64,000 nucleotides of DNA from Burkholderia sp. 4M9327F10 (GTDB taxonomy: Bacteria > Pseudomonadota > Gammaproteobacteria > Burkholderiales > Burkholderiaceae). The stretch is taken from the NCBI RefSeq assembly GCF_005503145.1, contig NZ_SCNV01000016.1, forward strand, positions 79,977 through 143,976. Direction: 5' to 3'. The notes beneath the pieces were generated by a model. The model made no database searches and had not been told where the DNA came from. It saw nothing but the letters and a program-made list of their open reading frames with translations. The position numbers and the translations under genes are program-made. How positions within the stretch are numbered: position 1 is the stretch's first letter; the number at the start of each line of letters is the position of its first letter. Positions 44,763 through 54,539 of this stretch are shown here, piece by piece.

Positions 44763-45845
44763 TCAGTCCGCGTCGCCGAGCGACGCCAGCAATTCGGCCT
44801 GATGTTCGCTCACGAGCGCCGCGATCAGTTCGTCGAGATCGCCGTCCATGATCGATTCGAGGCGGTACAGCGTCAGGTTGATGCGGTGATCGGTGAGACG
44901 GCCTTGCGGGAAGTTGTAGGTACGGATGCGCTCCGAGCGGTCGCCCGAGCCGATCAGGCTCTTGCGGGTCGCGGCTTCCTTCGCGTGCTGCTCGTGATAC
45001 TGCTTGTCCTTGATGCGCGCGGCGAGCACCTTCAGTGCGCGGTCCTTGTTTTTGTGCTGCGAGCGGTCGTCCTGGCATTCCACGACGATGCCTGTGGGCA
45101 GGTGAGTCACCCGCACGGCCGAATCGGTCTTGTTGATGTGCTGACCGCCGGCACCGGAGGCGCGGAACGTGTCGATGCGCAGATCGGCCGGATTGATCTC
45201 GACTTCGCCGATTTCATCCGCTTCCGGCATCACCGCGACCGTACAGGCCGAGGTATGGATGCGCCCCTGGGTTTCAGTGGCCGGCACGCGCTGAACGCGG
45301 TGGCCGCCGGACTCGAACTTGAGTTTCGAGTACGCCGCTTCGCCCGCAATCCGCACGATGACTTCCTTGTAGCCGCCCAGGTCCGATTCGCTGGCCGACA
45401 TCATTTCGATCTGCCAACGGTTGCGCTCGGCGAAGCGCAGATACATCCGCAGCAGATCGCCCGCGAACAGCGCCGATTCGTCGCCACCCGTGCCGGCGCG
45501 GATTTCGAGGAAGATGTTGCGGTCGTCGTTGGGGTCTTTCGGCAGCAGCATTTTCTGCAGCTCCGCGCCGAGCTTGTCCATCCGCTCGCGGGCGGCGCGA
45601 ATCTCTTCTTCGGCGAAGTCGCGCATTCCCGCGTCGGTCAGCAGTTCCTGCGCGGTGAGCGCGTCGTTGCTGGCCTGGCGCCACAGCGCGTAATGCTCGA
45701 CCACGGGCCCAAGCTCGGCGTGCTCGCGCGTCAGCTTGCGGTATTGATCGAGATTCGAGGTGATGTCCTCGCGGCTCAACAGATCGTTCAGTTCGGCCAG
45801 CCGGGTAGTGAGCTGGTCGAGCTTGCTTTGCATGCTCGTTTTCAT
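44763..45845 (-). CDS. prfA: Peptide chain release factor 1
   Basis: 360 residues, full length. RF1 reads UAA and UAG stop codons in the ribosomal A site. The stop-codon recognition tripeptide PAT lies in HRVQRVPATETQGRIHTS, and the catalytic GGQ in RASGAGGQHINKTDSAV releases the peptide. Placed between hemA and prmC, the enzyme that methylates its GGQ glutamine. Confidence 0.97.
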   Translation of the reverse strand: MKTSMQSKLDQLTTRLAELNDLLSREDITSNLDQYRKLTREHAELGPVVEHYALWRQASNDALTAQELLTDAGMRDFAEEEIRAARERMDKLGAELQKMLLPKDPNDDRNIFLEIRAGTGGDESALFAGDLLRMYLRFAERNRWQIEMMSASESDLGGYKEVIVRIAGEAAYSKLKFESGGHRVQRVPATETQGRIHTSACTVAVMPEADEIGEVEINPADLRIDTFRASGAGGQHINKTDSAVRVTHLPTGIVVECQDDRSQHKNKDRALKVLAARIKDKQYHEQHAKEAATRKSLIGSGDRSERIRTYNFPQGRLTDHRINLTLYRLESIMDGDLDELIAALVSEHQAELLASLGDAD

Positions 45846-45964
45846 CGGACGGTACGGAGCGGGCTCCGGAAAGGACGGCGTAACTGGGGAGGCGGGCGCA
45901 AGCCCTGGAGGTGGGCGCCGTCCTGCCGGAACACGTGGCCAGGCGGCGCGCGGCGGGAGCGCCG

Positions 45965-47254
45965 CTAACGTTCCGAGGAACCGGAATGTTTGTAGAAACC
46001 GCCCATCAGTTCGATGAGCTTATCTCGATTTTCACTGCTGGCGCGATTGAGCGCGTGCGTCGGACCATGAATCAGCTTGTTGGTGAGCGCCTGCGAGAGC
46101 GCCTCGATCACGGCAGCGGGGTCCTCGCCGCGGGCGAGCGCCTTTTGCGCGCGTTCGACTTCGGCACGGCGCAACAGGTCGGCCTGGGTGTGCATATGGC
46201 GGATCACCGGCACGATGCTGCGCGCGTCGAGCCACTGCATGAAATTCTGCACCCGCGTTTCGATGATCGCTTCGGCTTGCGCAACCGCGGCCTGGCGCGA
46301 GGCATTCCCTTCGCGCACGATGGCGCCGAGGTCGTCCACGGTATAGAGGAACACGTCTTCGAGCTTGCCCACTTCGGGTTCGATATCGCGCGGCACGGCG
46401 AGATCGACCATGAAGATCGGCCGGTGCCGGCGCGCCTTCACCGCGCGCTCGACGGCGCCCAGACCGATGATCGGCAAGGTGGAGGCCGTGCACGATACGA
46501 TGATGTCGAACTCGTGCATCCGCGCAGGCAGATCAGATAGTGGGATGGCCCGGCCATTGAAGCGCTCGGCGAGCCGCGCGCCGCGTTCGGCGGTGCGGTT
46601 CGCCACCACCAGTTCGCGCGGCTGCTGCGCCGCGAAGTGGGTGGCGCACAGCTCGATCATCTCGCCCGCGCCGATAAACAGCACGCGCTGGTTTGCCACC
46701 TTGTCGAAGATGCGCTGCGCGAGACGCACCGCTGCGGCGGCCATCGAAACGGATTGCGCACCGATTTCGGTGGTGGTGCGCACTTCCTTGGCTACCGCGA
46801 AGGTGCGCTGGAACAACTGGTTCAGGTACGTACCGAGAGCGCCTGCCTCCGAGGCCGTGCGCACCGCGTCTTTCATTTGACCGACGATCTGCGTCTCACC
46901 CAGCACCATCGAATCGAGCCCCGACGCCACCCGGAACGCGTGGCGCACCGCCTCCGACTGCGGCAGCGCATACACGTGCGGGGCGAGTTCGCTGACCGGG
47001 AGGTTGTGATACCGCGAGAACCACTGAATGGCGGCTTCACGGGCCGCATGGTCGTCGGTCGCGCAGTAGAGTTCGGTGCGATTGCAGGTGGACAGGATCG
47101 CCGCTTCGGGCGCGCTCCGGGCGGCGGAGGGGCCGAGCCAGATGTCCTTGAAGGTGGCCAATGCAGGTTTGATCTGTTCGAGCGGAAACGCCACGCGTTC
47201 GCGCAAGGCGACGGGCGCGGTGTGGTGATTGATTCCGATCGTTAGAAGCTGCAT
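45965..47254 (-). CDS. hemA: Glutamyl-tRNA reductase HemA
   Basis: 429 residues. HemA reduces glutamyl-tRNA(Glu) to glutamate-1-semialdehyde, the first committed step of haem synthesis. MQLLTIGINHHTAPVALRERVAF and AAILSTCNRTELY with the nucleophilic cysteine are the N-terminal catalytic signature, LFIGAGEMIELCATHF is the NADPH-binding loop, and the C-terminal helical dimerisation domain ends near residue 425. First gene of the hemA-prfA-prmC-grxD-ubiX row. Confidence 0.97.
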   Translation of the reverse strand: MQLLTIGINHHTAPVALRERVAFPLEQIKPALATFKDIWLGPSAARSAPEAAILSTCNRTELYCATDDHAAREAAIQWFSRYHNLPVSELAPHVYALPQSEAVRHAFRVASGLDSMVLGETQIVGQMKDAVRTASEAGALGTYLNQLFQRTFAVAKEVRTTTEIGAQSVSMAAAAVRLAQRIFDKVANQRVLFIGAGEMIELCATHFAAQQPRELVVANRTAERGARLAERFNGRAIPLSDLPARMHEFDIIVSCTASTLPIIGLGAVERAVKARRHRPIFMVDLAVPRDIEPEVGKLEDVFLYTVDDLGAIVREGNASRQAAVAQAEAIIETRVQNFMQWLDARSIVPVIRHMHTQADLLRRAEVERAQKALARGEDPAAVIEALSQALTNKLIHGPTHALNRASSENRDKLIELMGGFYKHSGSSER

Positions 47255-47332
47255 AGGAGGCGCTATCGTGGGGCGCTATGGTTTAGCCCAATATTATAGC
47301 GTTTTCACAATTCCTTCAGTCCGGACGCATCT

Positions 47333-48040
47333 TTAGACGGGCACACCGCCCTCCGGCGGGACCGCATCCAACTGGTAGCCGAAGCCGTAAAGCGGCGTCA
47401 GGCAATAGCCGTGGTCGGGTCGTAGCTGCAATTTGGTGCGCACCCGCGACGCATGTGTGTCGAGCGTGCGCGACCTTACGTCGCGCCTACGGGTCCAGAC
47501 TGTTTCGAGAATGTGGGCACGGGATACCGGCCGCGACACATTATTGAACAGTAGCAGCGCGAAACGGAATTCTTTGGGGGTTAGTGCCACTGTCTGACCG
47601 TGAAATGTAACGGTAAAGTGCGCGGCGTCGAATACATAATCGCCAAACACGTCGAGCCTGCGGTTGGGGGGGCGGCGCAGCCCGGCACGCCGCAGCAGGG
47701 CGTCGACGCGGGCCAGCATTTCGGGGCCGCGAACCGGTTTCGTCAGACAATCGTCCGCACCGGCGTGCAATGCTGCGACAATCTCACTTTCGCGCGGCGC
47801 CGACATCAACATGATGACCGGCAGGCTGGGCAGGATACTGCGGGCACGGGGAATGACGTCTTCGGCCGAGCGGTCGCCGGCCCAGCTATCGGTTAGCAGG
47901 AGATCGAAGAATTCGTCGGAGGCGCTCGCCAGAAACGGCGTACTGGCGATGAAATGACGGCAGGCATGGCCGCCGGCGAAGATCAGCCTGTCCACGAGTT
48001 CCGCGTGGCGGAGGTCAGGCTCGATGAGGGCGATTCGCAT
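47333..48040 (-). CDS. OmpR-family response regulator (orphan)
   Basis: 235 residues from MRIALIEPD; 12 further codons upstream are not needed. The receiver domain (1-118) keeps an acidic pocket (E8, D10), the phosphoacceptor in LLLTDSWAGD, a conserved S in MLMSAP and K in CLTKPV. The C-terminal winged helix (about 140-230) has the OmpR pattern (LTPKEFRFALLLF, then SRAHILETVW and a DTHASRVRTKL recognition helix). No histidine kinase gene adjoins it, so the sensor is elsewhere. It faces away from the small membrane protein gene. Confidence 0.88.
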   Translation of the reverse strand: MRIALIEPDLRHAELVDRLIFAGGHACRHFIASTPFLASASDEFFDLLLTDSWAGDRSAEDVIPRARSILPSLPVIMLMSAPRESEIVAALHAGADDCLTKPVRGPEMLARVDALLRRAGLRRPPNRRLDVFGDYVFDAAHFTVTFHGQTVALTPKEFRFALLLFNNVSRPVSRAHILETVWTRRRDVRSRTLDTHASRVRTKLQLRPDHGYCLTPLYGFGYQLDAVPPEGGVPV

Positions 48041-48233
48041 AGGACGCACTTTCAGCGTGGCGGGCGCGGGCGGCAAACCTTACGGCTTGCCTAAATGTGA
48101 CCCCGGCCCCTAAACTCAACCGCTACGCGGAAAGCGCCGTGCTGACCTTTATAGTTAACGAGACAAAAATGCTAGCTGCCCGAACGCTTTACGCCTATGA
48201 GAAGAGTCCGAAAGTGAGTGAGGTCCCCTACTG

Positions 48234-48488
48234 ATGGGATGGCCCGGTATCGTGTTGCTGGGTGCGGTCATCGGCCTCGCGGGCTGGTGGTTGCATCCGC
48301 TGCGGCGTGCAAGCCGCGCACGGTTCTGGGTGGCCTTGCTGGCCGGTGTGCTGGGCGCGGTGGTCGCCCGCATGGCCGGTAATGTGACTGGTCTCTTCCA
48401 TGATGGTGATACGCTCGAATGGCCGGTATGTACGGCTGTTGCGTTGATTGCCGTTGCCGTGACGGTCGGCTTGTTTTCCCGTCGCTGA
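48234..48488 (+). CDS. Small membrane protein, possibly GlsB/YeaQ/YmgE-like
   Basis: 84 residues with three hydrophobic stretches (about 4-20, 31-50 and 64-80) and glycine-rich spacing G-x-x-x-G in the first, as in the transglycosylase-associated GlsB/YeaQ family. The match is loose because the usual central G-L-x-G motifs are replaced. It begins with ATG and ends 20 bases before the aminopeptidase gene. Confidence 0.55.
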   Translation: MGWPGIVLLGAVIGLAGWWLHPLRRASRARFWVALLAGVLGAVVARMAGNVTGLFHDGDTLEWPVCTAVALIAVAVTVGLFSRR

Positions 48489-48507
48489 ACATTTGCAGGT
48501 GAATCCG

Positions 48508-50322
48508 ATGAATGCCCGACTTCCTGAGACCTCTTCTATTCCTGAGCGTATCGCTCACCTGCGCGGCGCAATGAAGCGCGAAGGCCTCGCGGCCTATCTG
48601 GTTCCCTCCGCCGATCCGCATCTCTCCGAATACCTGCCCGGGCGCTGGCAAGGGCGCCAATGGTTGTCCGGCTTTACCGGCTCGGCCGGCACACTGGTTG
48701 TCACGGACGGTTTTGCCGGTCTATGGACCGATAGCCGTTACTGGGAGCAGGCCGATGCGCAACTGGCCGGCACCGGCGTCCAGCTGATGAAAATGATGGG
48801 AGGCCAGCAGTCGCAGCCGCATTTCGACTGGATGGCGCAGAACGTGGCCGCCGGCGGCACCGTCGGTGTCGACGGTGCGGTGCTGGGACTCGCGGCCGCC
48901 CGCTCGCTGACCCAGGCGTTGAGCGCTCACGGGGTCAAGCTGCGTACCGACCTCGATCTGTTCGATTCGATCTGGCCTCAGCGGCCGTCGCTGCCTACTG
49001 AAACGGTGTTCGAACATATCGCGCCGCACGCAACGGTGGCACGTACCGACAAGCTTGGTCAGATCCGCCGCGCGATGCAGGAGAAGGGCGCGCAATGGCA
49101 CTTCATCTCGACGCTCGACGATCTCGCCTGGCTGCTGAATCTGCGCGGCGCCGATGTCAGCTACAACCCGGTGTTCGTCGCGCACGCGCTGATTGGGCTC
49201 GAGCGCGTCTCGCTCTTCGTGGCCGACGGCAAGGTGCCGCAGTCGGTGCTCGAAGCGCTCGCGCGTGACGGCATCCACGTCGAGTCGTATGGCAAAGCGG
49301 CCGACGCGCTCGCCGCGCTGCCGGGTGGTGCAACGCTGCTGATCGATCCGCGCCGGATTACGTTCGGGTTGCTGCAATCGGTGCCGTCGACGGTGAAGAT
49401 CGTCGAAGCAGTGAATCCGTCGACCTTCCTCAAGTCGCGCAAGACCGAGGCGGACGCGGAGCACGTGCGGGCGACGATGGAGCAGGACGGTGCGGCGCTC
49501 GCTGAATTTTTCGCGTGGTTCGAAGGCGCGCTTGGCCGTGAGACGATCACGGAGCTGACCGTCGACGAGCGCTTGACGGCTGCCCGCGCTCGGCGGCCCG
49601 ACTACATTTCGCTGAGCTTTGCGACTATTGCCGGCTACAACGCCAACGGTGCGATGCCGCACTACCGGGCGACGCCTGCGGCGCATTCGATCATCGAGGG
49701 CAACGGGCTGCTGCTGATCGACTCGGGCGCGCAGTATCTGACCGGCACGACGGACATCACGCGCGTGTTGCCGATCGGCACGCTGAGCGAGGCGCAGCGG
49801 CGCGATTGCACGGTGGTGTTGAAGGGCATGATGGCGCTCTCGCGGGCGAAGTTTCCGCGCGGCATCCGCTCGCCGATGCTCGATTCGATCGCGCGCGCGC
49901 CGATCTGGGAAGCCGGAGCCGATTACGGTCACGGCACAGGCCACGGCGTCGGCTATTTCCTGAACGTGCACGAGGGCCCGCAGATCATTTCGCACTATGC
50001 GCCGGCTGAACCGTGGACGGCGATGGAAGAAGGCATGATCACCTCGGTCGAGCCGGGCATCTACCGGCCGGGCAAGTGGGGCGTGCGGATCGAGAATCTG
50101 GTGTTGAACCGTCCGGCGCAGAAGACCGAGTTTGGCGATTTCCTCCAGTTCGAGACGCTGACGCTGTGCCCGATCGATACGCGCTGCTTTGACCTGTCGC
50201 TGCTGCGCGAAGACGAGCGCGCGTGGTTGAACGCGTACCACGAGATGGTGCGCGCACGGATTGCGCCGCATGTGTCGGGTGAGGCGAAGGCGTGGCTGGA
50301 GACGCGGACACAGCCTGTTTGA
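48508..50322 (+). CDS. Aminopeptidase P-family metallopeptidase (M24B), long form
   Basis: 604 residues from ATG 48508 after AGGTGA; a TTG five codons upstream lacks a site. The N-terminal two creatinase-like domains cover about 1-300. The pita-bread catalytic domain (about 315-540) shows the metal ligands in LLIDSGAQYLTGTTDITRV (two D), GHGTGHGVGYFLNVHEGP (H) and EGMITSVEPGIY (E), and the C-terminal extension (540-604) is the eukaryote-like AMPP_C. It removes the N-terminal residue before proline. Confidence 0.93.
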   Translation: MNARLPETSSIPERIAHLRGAMKREGLAAYLVPSADPHLSEYLPGRWQGRQWLSGFTGSAGTLVVTDGFAGLWTDSRYWEQADAQLAGTGVQLMKMMGGQQSQPHFDWMAQNVAAGGTVGVDGAVLGLAAARSLTQALSAHGVKLRTDLDLFDSIWPQRPSLPTETVFEHIAPHATVARTDKLGQIRRAMQEKGAQWHFISTLDDLAWLLNLRGADVSYNPVFVAHALIGLERVSLFVADGKVPQSVLEALARDGIHVESYGKAADALAALPGGATLLIDPRRITFGLLQSVPSTVKIVEAVNPSTFLKSRKTEADAEHVRATMEQDGAALAEFFAWFEGALGRETITELTVDERLTAARARRPDYISLSFATIAGYNANGAMPHYRATPAAHSIIEGNGLLLIDSGAQYLTGTTDITRVLPIGTLSEAQRRDCTVVLKGMMALSRAKFPRGIRSPMLDSIARAPIWEAGADYGHGTGHGVGYFLNVHEGPQIISHYAPAEPWTAMEEGMITSVEPGIYRPGKWGVRIENLVLNRPAQKTEFGDFLQFETLTLCPIDTRCFDLSLLREDERAWLNAYHEMVRARIAPHVSGEAKAWLETRTQPV

Positions 50323-50404
50323 GGCAGTAGTGGTGAGTGAGTAACCGCAGCGGCGGGGTTCCGAAGGCGCCTGTGCTGCGATCAGCAATTGAGGAGCGCG
50401 GCGT

Positions 50405-50956
50405 ATGGCGGGTATTGCGGTAGTGGTGATCGATGTGCAGCAGGCCTTTTTCTCCGGCCCAAACGCCTCGTATCGGGGCGCCGAGGTGATCGACGGCATT
50501 AACCGCCTGACCGCGGCGGCGCGGGCGGCAGGTGCTCCGGTGTTCATCGTCCAGCACGATGAAGCAGACGACCCGGAGATCGTGTACGGCAGCGCGGGTT
50601 GGCAACTTCCCGCGTCGCTCGTGCGCACTGGCCAAGATATCCTCGTGCGCAAATCGGTCGGCGACTCGTTTCACGAAACGCCGCTGAAGGCGCATTTTGA
50701 CCGGCTCGGCATCGACCGCCTTCTGATCTGTGGTTACGCGACCGAATTTTGCGTCGACACGGGCGCTCGCCGGGCTGCTTTGCTAGGCTATCGGACCACG
50801 GTCGTCTCCGATCTCCACACCACCCAGCAAACCTCGGATCTTTCGCCCGAGCAGATCGTCGCGCATCACAACCGCGTGTGGGAGCATTCCTCCATGTCGG
50901 GCAACCGGGTCTCAGTGCGTCCGCTCGCCGACATTCTCGCGACGGAGTTCGCATGA
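50405..50956 (+). CDS. Isochorismatase-family cysteine hydrolase
   Basis: 183 residues. The catalytic triad of the family is visible: D10 (VVVIDVQQAFF), K83 (ILVRKSVGDSF) and C116 (GYATEFCVDTG), with the cis-peptide before the nucleophile. Such enzymes hydrolyse amides or thioether-like bonds (nicotinamidase, ureidoacrylate or carbamoyl hydrolases); the substrate here is unknown. Its stop overlaps the following HAD gene in an ATGA. Confidence 0.88.
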   Translation: MAGIAVVVIDVQQAFFSGPNASYRGAEVIDGINRLTAAARAAGAPVFIVQHDEADDPEIVYGSAGWQLPASLVRTGQDILVRKSVGDSFHETPLKAHFDRLGIDRLLICGYATEFCVDTGARRAALLGYRTTVVSDLHTTQQTSDLSPEQIVAHHNRVWEHSSMSGNRVSVRPLADILATEFA

Positions 50957-51576
50957 GCATCAAGGCCGTGGTGTTCGATTTCGGCGGCGTGCTGATCGAC
51001 TGGAGTCCTGAATATCTGTTTCGCCAACTGATCCCCGACGAAACCGAGCGCCGCTGGTTTCTGACGCATGTCTGCTCGATGGACTGGGTGATCCGCCAGG
51101 ACGGCGGTCAGACGATCGCCGACGGCACGGCCGAACTGGTTGCGAAGTTTCCCGATCATGAGGCGCTGATCCGCGCGTTCTATGAGCGCTGGCACGAGAT
51201 GGTCGCCGGTGTGCTCGAAGATGGTGTGGCCACGCTCGACAAGCTCGATGCGGCGGGCGTGCCGCTGTTCGGTCTCACGAACTGGTCGGATGAGACGTTT
51301 CCGTATGCGTGGGAACACTTCCCGGTGCTGCGGCGCTTTCGCGATATCGTGGTGTCGGGGCGCGTCAAGCTGGTGAAGCCTGACCCGGCGATCTTCGCCG
51401 AAATGCGGCGGCGTATCGAGGTGCAACTGCCGGGCATCGAAGCGCACGAACTCGTCTTTATCGACGATAACCTCAAGAATGCCCAGGCCGCGAGCGCGCT
51501 GGGCTGGCACGGCGTGCACCACACATCCGCGGCGCATACCGAAGCGAGGCTGCGCGAACTGGGGCTGCCGGTCTGA
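50953..51576 (+). CDS. HAD-superfamily hydrolase, YihX/epoxide-hydrolase-N-like
   Basis: 207 residues. The nucleophile is D9 in AVVFDFGGVL, with G at the position of the usual second aspartate, as in the YihX/sEH N-terminal branch. FGLTNWSDETF is motif II, KLVKPDPAIF holds the K of motif III and ELVFIDDNLKN is motif IV. It likely dephosphorylates small sugar or metabolite phosphates. Translation is coupled to the isochorismatase-like gene by overlap. Confidence 0.87.
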   Translation: MSIKAVVFDFGGVLIDWSPEYLFRQLIPDETERRWFLTHVCSMDWVIRQDGGQTIADGTAELVAKFPDHEALIRAFYERWHEMVAGVLEDGVATLDKLDAAGVPLFGLTNWSDETFPYAWEHFPVLRRFRDIVVSGRVKLVKPDPAIFAEMRRRIEVQLPGIEAHELVFIDDNLKNAQAASALGWHGVHHTSAAHTEARLRELGLPV

Positions 51577-51610
51577 CTTCGCGCCGTTCGCAAGTCCTGG
51601 TCGGCCTGAT

Positions 51611-52417
51611 TCAGACAGTGCCGCGCGACACCGGTGCCAGCCGCTCGGCAACCGCCTGGCATGCGGCGCGCAACGGCGCGACGTAGGTTTCGAGCGGTGT
51701 CGCGCTCTTGCGAAACAGCGGGATGCTCACGCTGATGCATGCCACCGGCTGGCCGTCCGGGCCGCGGATCGCGCAGCCGTAGCAGAAAATCTGCGCTTCG
51801 TTTTCTTCCCGATCTTCCGCATGGCCGCGCTCGCGAGTCGCTTCCAGTTCGGCGGCGAGCGCGCTGGGCTCGACAATCGTGTTGCTGGTGAAACGCTGGA
51901 ACGTCAGTCCTTGCAGCAGACTGTCGCGTGCGCGGGTATCGAGCGATGCCAGATACGCCTTGCCTACCGAACTCGAGTAGAGCGTGACACGCGTGCCGAT
52001 CCGCGAGGCCATCCGTACCGCATGCGGACTCTCCAGCTTCTCGATATAGACCATTTCCGTGCCGCTACGCACCGCGAGGTGCACGGTTTCCTGAGTGGCG
52101 TCGCGCAAGGTCTGCAATGCATCGATGGCGGCGACCCGCAGGTCCGAGCGCTCCCAGCTCCGGCTCGCCAGCGACATCAGGCGCGGCCCGAGCTCGAAGG
52201 TGCCGCCGCGCAGACTCTCGATCGCGAGCCCTTCCGCGATCAGCGCACCGACGATCCGGTAGACCGTCGGCCGCGGGTAGCCGGTCTGGGCCGCGAGTTG
52301 CGCGACGCTCAGCGGTTCGCTGGCATCGGCGATCCGCTGCAGCACCGCCATGAACTTCGAGAAGGCAGCGGTGCCAGTGGCGCGGGCCGCGTCGAGTGTG
52401 GCGATTGGGTCGTTCAT
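51611..52417 (-). CDS. IclR-family transcriptional regulator
   Basis: 268 residues. Residues 25-80 are the winged helix-turn-helix of IclR proteins (FMAVLQRIADASEPLSVAQLAAQTGYPRPTVYRIVGAL), and the C-terminal GAF-like effector domain contains the LASRSWE, VYIEKLESP and TLYSSSVGKAYLAS stretches. It overlaps the stop of the upstream SDR gene by four bases and is the last gene of the cassette, so it probably controls it and itself in response to a substrate of the pathway. Confidence 0.92.
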   Translation of the reverse strand: MNDPIATLDAARATGTAAFSKFMAVLQRIADASEPLSVAQLAAQTGYPRPTVYRIVGALIAEGLAIESLRGGTFELGPRLMSLASRSWERSDLRVAAIDALQTLRDATQETVHLAVRSGTEMVYIEKLESPHAVRMASRIGTRVTLYSSSVGKAYLASLDTRARDSLLQGLTFQRFTSNTIVEPSALAAELEATRERGHAEDREENEAQIFCYGCAIRGPDGQPVACISVSIPLFRKSATPLETYVAPLRAACQAVAERLAPVSRGTV

Positions 52418-53142
52418 GCCGCCAGATACCCGCCGTCCACGGGGACGATTGTGCCGGTGATAAACGCGGCCGCCGGCGAGCAGAGAAACACCACCGCTTG
52501 CGCAACGTCCTCCGGTTCTCCCCAGCGGCCAAGTGGCGTGCGCTCCAGAATTGCCCGCGAGCGGCCGTCATCGTCCTGCAGCGCCTGCGTGAGCGGCGTT
52601 GCAATCCAGCCGGGCGCGACGGCGTTTACGCGGATCCCATCCTGGGCGTACGCCAGCGCGAGAGACTTCGTCAATTGCGCGACGCCCCCCTTGCTCGCAC
52701 TGTAGGCCGGCACTAGCCCACCGCCGAAAAAGCTCAGCATCGACGCCGTATTGACGATGACGCCGCGGCTTTTCATCAGCAGAGCGCGCGCCGCTGAACA
52801 GGTGCGCATCGTCCCGGTGAGGTTCACATCGATCACCTGTTCGAATACCTCGATCTCATGTTCGGCGGCGCGGCGGATCATCCCTGCGCAATTCACCAGT
52901 ATGTCGAGCGAGCTGAGCGGCGCAAACAGCGCGGTTATCTCCGGGTTCGAACTGACGTCGAGCGCAGCCACTTCGATGTCCGCTCCGAGCGCCTCGCGTT
53001 GCGCGTCGGTTGGAGCGAGACCGGCTGCGATCACCCGAGCCCCAAGCGCGGCGAGCTGGCGTGCGATCCCCGCGCCGATGCCCTGTGTGCCGCCGGTCAC
53101 CATAGCGGTTTTGCCTTTGAAAAGATCTTGCTGAAACGTCAT
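52414..53142 (-). CDS. Short-chain dehydrogenase/reductase
   Basis: 242 residues from MTFQQDLFKGKT. The NAD(P) loop is TGGTQGIG (16-23), the structural NAG is in LVNCAG (about 83-87), and the catalytic S134, Y147 and K151 (PAYSASKGG) are present. The family oxidises or reduces hydroxyl or keto groups of sugars, steroids and other metabolites; KduD-like sugar dehydrogenases are the closest by pattern. It lies between the MFS transporter and the IclR regulator genes on the same strand. Confidence 0.9.
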   Translation of the reverse strand: MTFQQDLFKGKTAMVTGGTQGIGAGIARQLAALGARVIAAGLAPTDAQREALGADIEVAALDVSSNPEITALFAPLSSLDILVNCAGMIRRAAEHEIEVFEQVIDVNLTGTMRTCSAARALLMKSRGVIVNTASMLSFFGGGLVPAYSASKGGVAQLTKSLALAYAQDGIRVNAVAPGWIATPLTQALQDDDGRSRAILERTPLGRWGEPEDVAQAVVFLCSPAAAFITGTIVPVDGGYLAA

Positions 53143-53184
53143 GGCGAATCTCAAAGCGTGTGAGTGAAAGAGCCGGGGCGCCGC

Positions 53185-54486
53185 TCAGGCCAGCGTCGCG
53201 GCCGCGGCGGTTTCGGTGCGCTCGGCGATCGGTGCGCGCACCACGAACATATAGACGAGCGCCGCGGCGAACGAGACACCCGCGCTGATCAGGAAAGCGT
53301 CGACGAACGAGTGGGTTTGATCGACGACTACGCCCGTGATGAATGGCGCGAACGAACCGCCGAAGTAGCCACCGAAGTTCTGGATACTGCCGAGCGATGC
53401 CACCAGGTGCCGCGGCGCGGCGACGCTGACGAGCGCCCATGCACCGCCGCTGGCCATGTTGATGAAGTACATCGCCAGCGACAGGTAGACAATGGCGAGC
53501 GCGGTGTTCGGCGTGTAGGCCGCAGGCACCGTGAACACGGCCGCGAAAATCAGGCCCGTGCAGATTGGCCACTTGCGGCTGCGGATCGGTGCGACGCCGC
53601 GCGCCATCAGTCCATCGGCGACAAAGCCGCTCGACAGCATGCCCAGCGTGCCAAACAGATAGGGGATCGAGACGATCCAGCCGGTCTTCGCAATCGACAG
53701 ATGCCGTTCGTGCTCGAGGTAGGCAGGCAGCCAGGTCAGATACAGCCAGACCATGTAGATCACGCCCATGAAGCCGAAGATCATGCCCCACGTGGTGCGT
53801 GCGGTGAACAGGCCGCGCCATTCGGCCGCCGTCATGCGGCGCTCGGCGCGCGTATGCGGTTCCTCCTCGGTCAGATGGGTGATTTCATCCGCTTCGAGCG
53901 CGACTTCGCGCCGGTTGCGATACACGAGGTACCAGCCGATCGACACCGCAATGCCCATCACGCCCATCACGATGAACATCCAGCGCCAGCCGAACGCCAG
54001 CAGCAGGCCGGTGAGAATAGGTGGCGCGAGGGCGGGGCCGATGGTCGACGAAGTGGTGAAAATGCCGGTCGGCCGACCGCGCTCTCGCAGCGAATACCAT
54101 TCGCTGACCACTTTCGCGCCTGCCGGAAACTGCGGCGCTTCGCCAATGCCGAGGCAGATCCGCGCCACCAGGAACTGCTGCAGGTTCTGCACGAAGCCGC
54201 CAAACAGTTGCGCCACCGACCAGACGAACATGCCGAGCCCCAGCATCAGCCGCGCACCAAAGCGGTCGAGCAGCGCGCCCATTGGCAATTGCGAGAACGC
54301 ATACGAAAACGAGAACGCGGACAGCAGCAGACCCATCTGTGACGCGCTGAGTCCCAGTTCGCCGCTCACCGAATGATTCGCGATCGACAGTGTGCTGCGA
54401 TCGAGATAATTGACGATGCCGGCGAGCGTCAGGAACGCCAGCGCGACCCATTGGATGCGCCGTAAGCGCGGTGTTTTTGCCTGCAT
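53185..54486 (-). CDS. MFS transporter, ACS-like
   Basis: 433 residues with twelve hydrophobic segments. RRIQWVALAFLTLAGIVNYLDRSTLSIANHSVSGELG is the typical ACS N-terminus, MGALLDRFGARLMLGLG the loop 2-3 motif. Such carriers import hexuronates, aldarates, tartrate or aromatic acids. It is second in the cupin-MFS-SDR-IclR cassette and should import the cassette's substrate. Confidence 0.9.
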   Translation of the reverse strand: MQAKTPRLRRIQWVALAFLTLAGIVNYLDRSTLSIANHSVSGELGLSASQMGLLLSAFSFSYAFSQLPMGALLDRFGARLMLGLGMFVWSVAQLFGGFVQNLQQFLVARICLGIGEAPQFPAGAKVVSEWYSLRERGRPTGIFTTSSTIGPALAPPILTGLLLAFGWRWMFIVMGVMGIAVSIGWYLVYRNRREVALEADEITHLTEEEPHTRAERRMTAAEWRGLFTARTTWGMIFGFMGVIYMVWLYLTWLPAYLEHERHLSIAKTGWIVSIPYLFGTLGMLSSGFVADGLMARGVAPIRSRKWPICTGLIFAAVFTVPAAYTPNTALAIVYLSLAMYFINMASGGAWALVSVAAPRHLVASLGSIQNFGGYFGGSFAPFITGVVVDQTHSFVDAFLISAGVSFAAALVYMFVVRAPIAERTETAAAATLA

Positions 54487-54539
54487 GGTTTGTCTCCTCC
54501 GATGCTCTTATGAGTCTATGGATGGAATGCTGCGAAGGC

